Part shown: positions 59,895 to 63,076 of the stretch, one piece after another | How positions within the stretch are numbered: position 1 is the first letter of the stretch | Layout of the letters: each line of letters starts with the position of its first letter | DNA from: Neisseria gonorrhoeae | GTDB taxonomy: Bacteria > Pseudomonadota > Gammaproteobacteria > Burkholderiales > Neisseriaceae | Direction: 5' to 3' | Length of the DNA: 63,076 nt | Assembly: GCF_003315235.1 (NCBI RefSeq) | Contig: NZ_QNRU01000011.1 | Coordinates: forward strand, 1-63,076 | Position numbers and translations under genes: made by a program | Notes under the pieces: generated by a model | Database searches by the model: none | What the model saw: only the letters and a program-made list of their open reading frames with translations | What the model was told of the DNA's origin: nothing

Positions 59895-60536
59895 TTACAA
59901 TGCCCTGTCGAAATAAAGCGGCACGCCTGATTTTTCACTCATACCGATTAAATAATCCATCGTCTTCCGAGGGAACGCGATGCCGCGCACCACGGTCAGA
60001 TTCCTCAAAACGGGGAAAACCAAAATATCCTCCATACCGATTCCACCGTTGATGCCGTCTGAAGTACCGTCCATCAAATTCTCCAACTCTTGCAAATCTG
60101 CGTTTATCCGTTCAAGGTATTGGGCGGTTTTATTCAAATTGGCGGAAAAGCTGCCGATGCTTTTCTCTTTTTTGTCTGTGAAATATTTCACCGCTTCCGG
60201 CGTTACAAATTCGGGCAGCCCGATTTTGATCAAGCGTGGCTGAACCAATTTGTTGTTGTATCCGCCTACCTTGTCCAGCCACGCCTGTATCTCGGGGCGG
60301 ACTTCGTCTTTCAGACGGCCTTCTCGGTCGAAATGGCACACAATGTCCAAACTCTCGCCCATAAACGAACCGTCTTCTTTTTGCAGGACGGGCACTTGTT
60401 TCGCACCGATCATACCGATCGGCGTTGCCTCGTCGTCGTTTGCCAGCACGACTTCTTCAACGTCAGCACCAAACAGCCCGGCAGCCATCCGCGCACGCAC
60501 GCAAAACGGGCAATGGTCGTAAATATACAGTTTCAT
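59895..60536 (-). CDS. grxB: Glutaredoxin 2
   Basis: GrxB is a GST-like two-domain glutaredoxin that reduces disulfides with glutathione. The N-terminal thioredoxin fold has the CPFC active site at residues 9-12 (MKLYIYDHCPFC), cis-Pro in KQVPVLQKEDG, and a helical C-terminal domain. ATG 60536 gives 213 residues (215 in E. coli); the open extension to 60599 is atypical. It is divergent from relA. Confidence 0.93.
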   Translation of the reverse strand: MKLYIYDHCPFCVRARMAAGLFGADVEEVVLANDDEATPIGMIGAKQVPVLQKEDGSFMGESLDIVCHFDREGRLKDEVRPEIQAWLDKVGGYNNKLVQPRLIKIGLPEFVTPEAVKYFTDKKEKSIGSFSANLNKTAQYLERINADLQELENLMDGTSDGINGGIGMEDILVFPVLRNLTVVRGIAFPRKTMDYLIGMSEKSGVPLYFDRAL

Positions 60537-60678
60537 CAAAATATTCCTCGTCAACCTGTCGGTACCGGCTACCTTAACACCCGGCGCCGCCCGAAACAAG
60601 TTTATCTTCCCGCCTATGCACCGTAAATAAATAAGCTGTTACAATGAACTCGTTTTTATCGGAACGGAAGATCCCATC

Positions 60679-62892
60679 ATGACCGCCATCAGCCCGATTC
60701 AAGACACGCAAAGCGCGACCCTGCAAGAATTGCGCGAATGGTTCGACAGCTACTGCGCCGCTCTGCCGGACAACGATAAAAACCTCATCGGTACCGCATG
60801 GTCGCTGGCGCAGGAACATTATCCTGCCGATGCCGCCACGCCGTATGGCGAGCCGCTGCCCGACCACTTCCTCGGCGCGGCGCAAATGGTCGACGAACTC
60901 GACCTGCTGCCCGATGCCGTCGCCGCCACCCTGCTTGCCGACATCGGACGCTACGTCCCCGATTGGAACCTATTGGTTTCCGAGCGCTGCAACAGCACCG
61001 TCGCCGAGCTGGTCAAAGGTGTGGACGAAGTGCAGAAGCTCACCCACTTCGCCCGGGTGGACAGCCTCGCCACTTCCGAAGAGCGCGCGCAGCAAGCCGA
61101 AACCATGCGGAAAATGCTGCTGGCGATGGTTACCGACATCCGCGTCGTATTAATCAAACTGGCGATGCGTACGCGCACCCTGCAATTTTTAAGCAACGCC
61201 CCCGACAGCCCCGAAAAACGCGCCGTCGCCAAAGAAACCCTCGACATCTTCGCCCCGCTCGCCAACCGCTTGGGCGTGTGGCAGCTCAAATGGCAGCTCG
61301 AAGATTTGGGCTTCCGCCATCAAGAACCCGAAAAATACCGCGAAATCGCCCTGCTTTTGGACGAAAAACGCACCGAACGCCTCGAATACATCGAAAACTT
61401 CCTCGATATCCTGCGTACGGAACTCAAAAAATACAATATCCACTTTGAAGTCGCCGGCCGTCCGAAACACATCTACTCCATTTACAAAAAAATGGTGAAG
61501 AAAAAACTCAGCTTCGACGGCCTGTTCGACATCCGCGCCGTGCGGATTCTGGTCGATACCGTCCCCGAGTGTTACACCACGCTGGGCATCGTCCACAGCC
61601 TCTGGCAGCCCATTCCCGGCGAGTTCGACGACTACATCGCCAACCCCAAAGGCAACGGTTATAAAAGTTTGCACACCGTCATCGTCGGCCCGGAAGACAA
61701 AGGTGTGGAAGTGCAAATCCGCACCTTCGATATGCACCAATTCAACGAATTCGGTGTCGCCGCCCACTGGCGTTACAAAGAAGGCGGCAAAGGCGATTCC
61801 GCCTACGAACAAAAAATCGCCTGGTTGCGCCAACTCTTGGACTGGCGCGAAAATATGGCGGAAAGCGGCAAGGAAGACCTCGCCGCCGCCTTCAAAACCG
61901 AGCTTTTCAACGACACGATTTATGTTTTGACCCCGCACGGCAAAGTCCTCTCTCTGCCAACGGGCGCAACCCCCATCGACTTCGCCTACGCCCTGCACAG
62001 CAGCATCGGCGACCGCTGCCGGGGCGCGAAAGTCGAAGGGCAGATTGTGCCGCTGTCCACCCCGCTCGAAAACGGACAGCGCGTCGAAATCATTACCGCC
62101 AAAGAAGGGCATCCTTCCGTCAACTGGCTTTACGAAGGCTGGGTCAAATCCGGCAAGGCCATCGGCAAAATCCGCGCCTACATCCGCCAGCAAAACGCCG
62201 ACACCGTGCGCGAAGAAGGCCGTGTCCAACTCGACAAGCAGCTTGCCAAACTCACGCCCAAACCCAACCTGCAAGAGCTTGCCGAAAATCTCGGCTACAA
62301 AAAGCCAGAAGACCTCTACACCGCCGTCGGACAAGGCGAAATTTCCAACCGCGCCATCCAAAAAGCCTGCGGCACGCTGAACGAACCGCCGCCCGTGCCC
62401 GTCAGCGCAACCACCATCGTCAAACAGTCCAAAATCAAAAAAGGTGGCAAAACCGGCGTGCTCATCGACGGCGAAGACGGCTTGATGACCACGCTTGCCA
62501 AATGCTGCAAACCCGCGCCGCCCGACGATATTGCCGGCTTCGTTACCCGCGAGCGCGGCATTTCCGTCCACCGCAAAACCTGCCCCTCTTTCCGACACCT
62601 TGCCGAACACGCGCCCGAAAAAGTACTGGACGCAAGTTGGGCGGCGTTGCAGGAAGGGCAAGTGTTCGCCGTCGATATCGAAATCCGCGCCCAAGACCGC
62701 TCCGGGCTTTTGCGCGACGTATCCGACGCGCTCGCCCGCCACAAACTCAACGTTACCGCCGTACAAACCCAGTCCCGCGACTTGGAAGCCAGCATGAGGT
62801 TCACGCTCGAAGTCAAACAAGTCAACGACCTCCCGCGCGTCCTCGTCGGCCTCGGCGATGTCAAAGGCGTATTGAGCGTTACCCGGCTTTAA
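60679..62892 (+). CDS. relA: GTP pyrophosphokinase RelA
   Basis: RelA makes (p)ppGpp in the stringent response when uncharged tRNA reaches the ribosome. The N-terminal hydrolase-like domain lacks a true HD motif (ADIGRYVPDW in its place), so it is a synthetase-only RelA rather than bifunctional SpoT. The synthetase domain starts at GRPKHIYSIYKKM (about residue 262) with FDIRAVRILVD and NPKGNGYKSLH; TGS (VLTPHGKVLSLPTGATPIDF, near 415) and C-terminal ACT domains follow. The length is 737 residues. Confidence 0.95.
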   Translation: MTAISPIQDTQSATLQELREWFDSYCAALPDNDKNLIGTAWSLAQEHYPADAATPYGEPLPDHFLGAAQMVDELDLLPDAVAATLLADIGRYVPDWNLLVSERCNSTVAELVKGVDEVQKLTHFARVDSLATSEERAQQAETMRKMLLAMVTDIRVVLIKLAMRTRTLQFLSNAPDSPEKRAVAKETLDIFAPLANRLGVWQLKWQLEDLGFRHQEPEKYREIALLLDEKRTERLEYIENFLDILRTELKKYNIHFEVAGRPKHIYSIYKKMVKKKLSFDGLFDIRAVRILVDTVPECYTTLGIVHSLWQPIPGEFDDYIANPKGNGYKSLHTVIVGPEDKGVEVQIRTFDMHQFNEFGVAAHWRYKEGGKGDSAYEQKIAWLRQLLDWRENMAESGKEDLAAAFKTELFNDTIYVLTPHGKVLSLPTGATPIDFAYALHSSIGDRCRGAKVEGQIVPLSTPLENGQRVEIITAKEGHPSVNWLYEGWVKSGKAIGKIRAYIRQQNADTVREEGRVQLDKQLAKLTPKPNLQELAENLGYKKPEDLYTAVGQGEISNRAIQKACGTLNEPPPVPVSATTIVKQSKIKKGGKTGVLIDGEDGLMTTLAKCCKPAPPDDIAGFVTRERGISVHRKTCPSFRHLAEHAPEKVLDASWAALQEGQVFAVDIEIRAQDRSGLLRDVSDALARHKLNVTAVQTQSRDLEASMRFTLEVKQVNDLPRVLVGLGDVKGVLSVTRL

Positions 62893-62899
62893 ATACAAA

Positions 62900-62941
62900 A
62901 ATGCCGTCTGAAAGCCGGATAACGCTTCAGACGGCATTTTG
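62900..62941. terminator. Inverted uptake-sequence terminator after relA
   Basis: AAATGCCGTCTGAAAGC and GCTTCAGACGGCATTT form a hairpin shared by relA and the convergent gene at the right edge. Confidence 0.8.
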
Positions 62942-62955
62942 ATTGCCGGGTTTTG

Positions 62956-63075
62956 CTATTTTTTGTTGTAATAATCAAATCGCACGTTGACTATGTCTTT
63001 CTCGGTAAAAATATAACGGAGCATCGTTGTGAATCTTTCATAACGTTCATGAATTCCCACACTATCAGGCAACCA
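62956..63075 (-). CDS. Unknown protein, C-terminal fragment (continues past the right edge)
   Basis: The minus-strand frame is open from the window edge to TAG at 62956-62958 and encodes 39 residues including WLPDSVGIHERYERFTTMLR and the end DIVNVRFDYYNKK. The start is outside the window. AT-rich codon use and convergence with relA across a shared terminator support a real gene. I do not recognise a family. Confidence 0.55.
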   Translation of the reverse strand, partial: WLPDSVGIHERYERFTTMLRYIFTEKDIVNVRFDYYNKK

Positions 63076-63076
63076 A

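Noticed and set aside
61189-62937. A 582-codon open frame antisense to relA
   Set aside because: It is the mirror frame of a GC-rich relA with strong codon bias; the translation is low-complexity Phe/Gly/Val-rich and has no recognisable domain.

Overview
The window is chromosomal DNA of a pathogenic Neisseria, most likely Neisseria gonorrhoeae. The 10-base core of the neisserial DNA uptake sequence (GCCGTCTGAA) occurs throughout, often as inverted pairs that form terminators. Six Correia repeat enclosed elements (CREE) with TATAGTGGATT-type ends are present, and the gene set is neisserial (mtrR-mtrCDE, mtrF, lgtF-rfaK, gdhR-gdhA, ccoNOQP). Two features favour gonococcus over meningococcus: ccoP encodes the full three-haem protein, and the mtrR-mtrC intergenic region has no Correia element and keeps the 13-bp inverted repeat of the mtrR promoter. 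A commensal Neisseria cannot be excluded from sequence alone.

Layout. 1-5.9 kb: CREE, cytochrome c5, tRNA-Arg, trmA-tyrB, aroC, proQ. 5.9-18.4 kb: housekeeping genes, mostly on the minus strand (parE, rppH, ldhA, prfA, tatD, ansA, dedA, glmM, folP), with serS on the plus strand and a DAHP-synthase-like protein that has lost its catalytic motifs. 18.4-22.6 kb: AsmA protein, ubiD and a DUF2199 protein. 22.6-26.8 kb: a wreck of an aryl-polyene-type fatty-acid/polyketide cluster. It holds a COG4648 membrane protein, an ACP tail, a chain-length-factor ketosynthase, a hotdog dehydratase, a ketoreductase and a chimeric ketosynthase, every one damaged. 26.8-32.4 kb: tRNA-Ile(CAT), lipooligosaccharide glycosyltransferases lgtF-rfaK, an NSS transporter, frameshifted apbE, thyA. 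32.4-36.1 kb: gdhA, gdhR, and an lctP 5' fragment joined to the 3' end of a TonB-dependent receptor gene. 36.1-45.1 kb: the mtr efflux locus. 45.2-53.8 kb: recC, a PepSY membrane protein, the cbb3 oxidase operon ccoNOQP. 54.2-63.1 kb: M61 peptidase, DUF442 phosphatase, exbB-exbD-tonB, a site-2-protease homologue without its zinc motif, grxB, relA, and an unknown gene running off the right edge.

How the genes work together. Cytochrome c5 and the CcoNOQP oxidase form the microaerobic respiratory branch; the third haem domain of CcoP closely resembles the second domain of cytochrome c5. MtrCDE with its repressor MtrR, and MtrF, handle hydrophobic agents and sulfonamide-type antimetabolites. TonB-ExbB-ExbD energise outer-membrane iron receptors. 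GdhR sits beside gdhA and opposite a dead copy of the start of lctP. Known resistance positions look wild type (MtrR A39, G45, H105; MtrD R714, K823; FolP R228).

The most unusual content is the coherent decay of the aryl-polyene-like cluster, together with several conserved proteins that have lost their catalytic residues.
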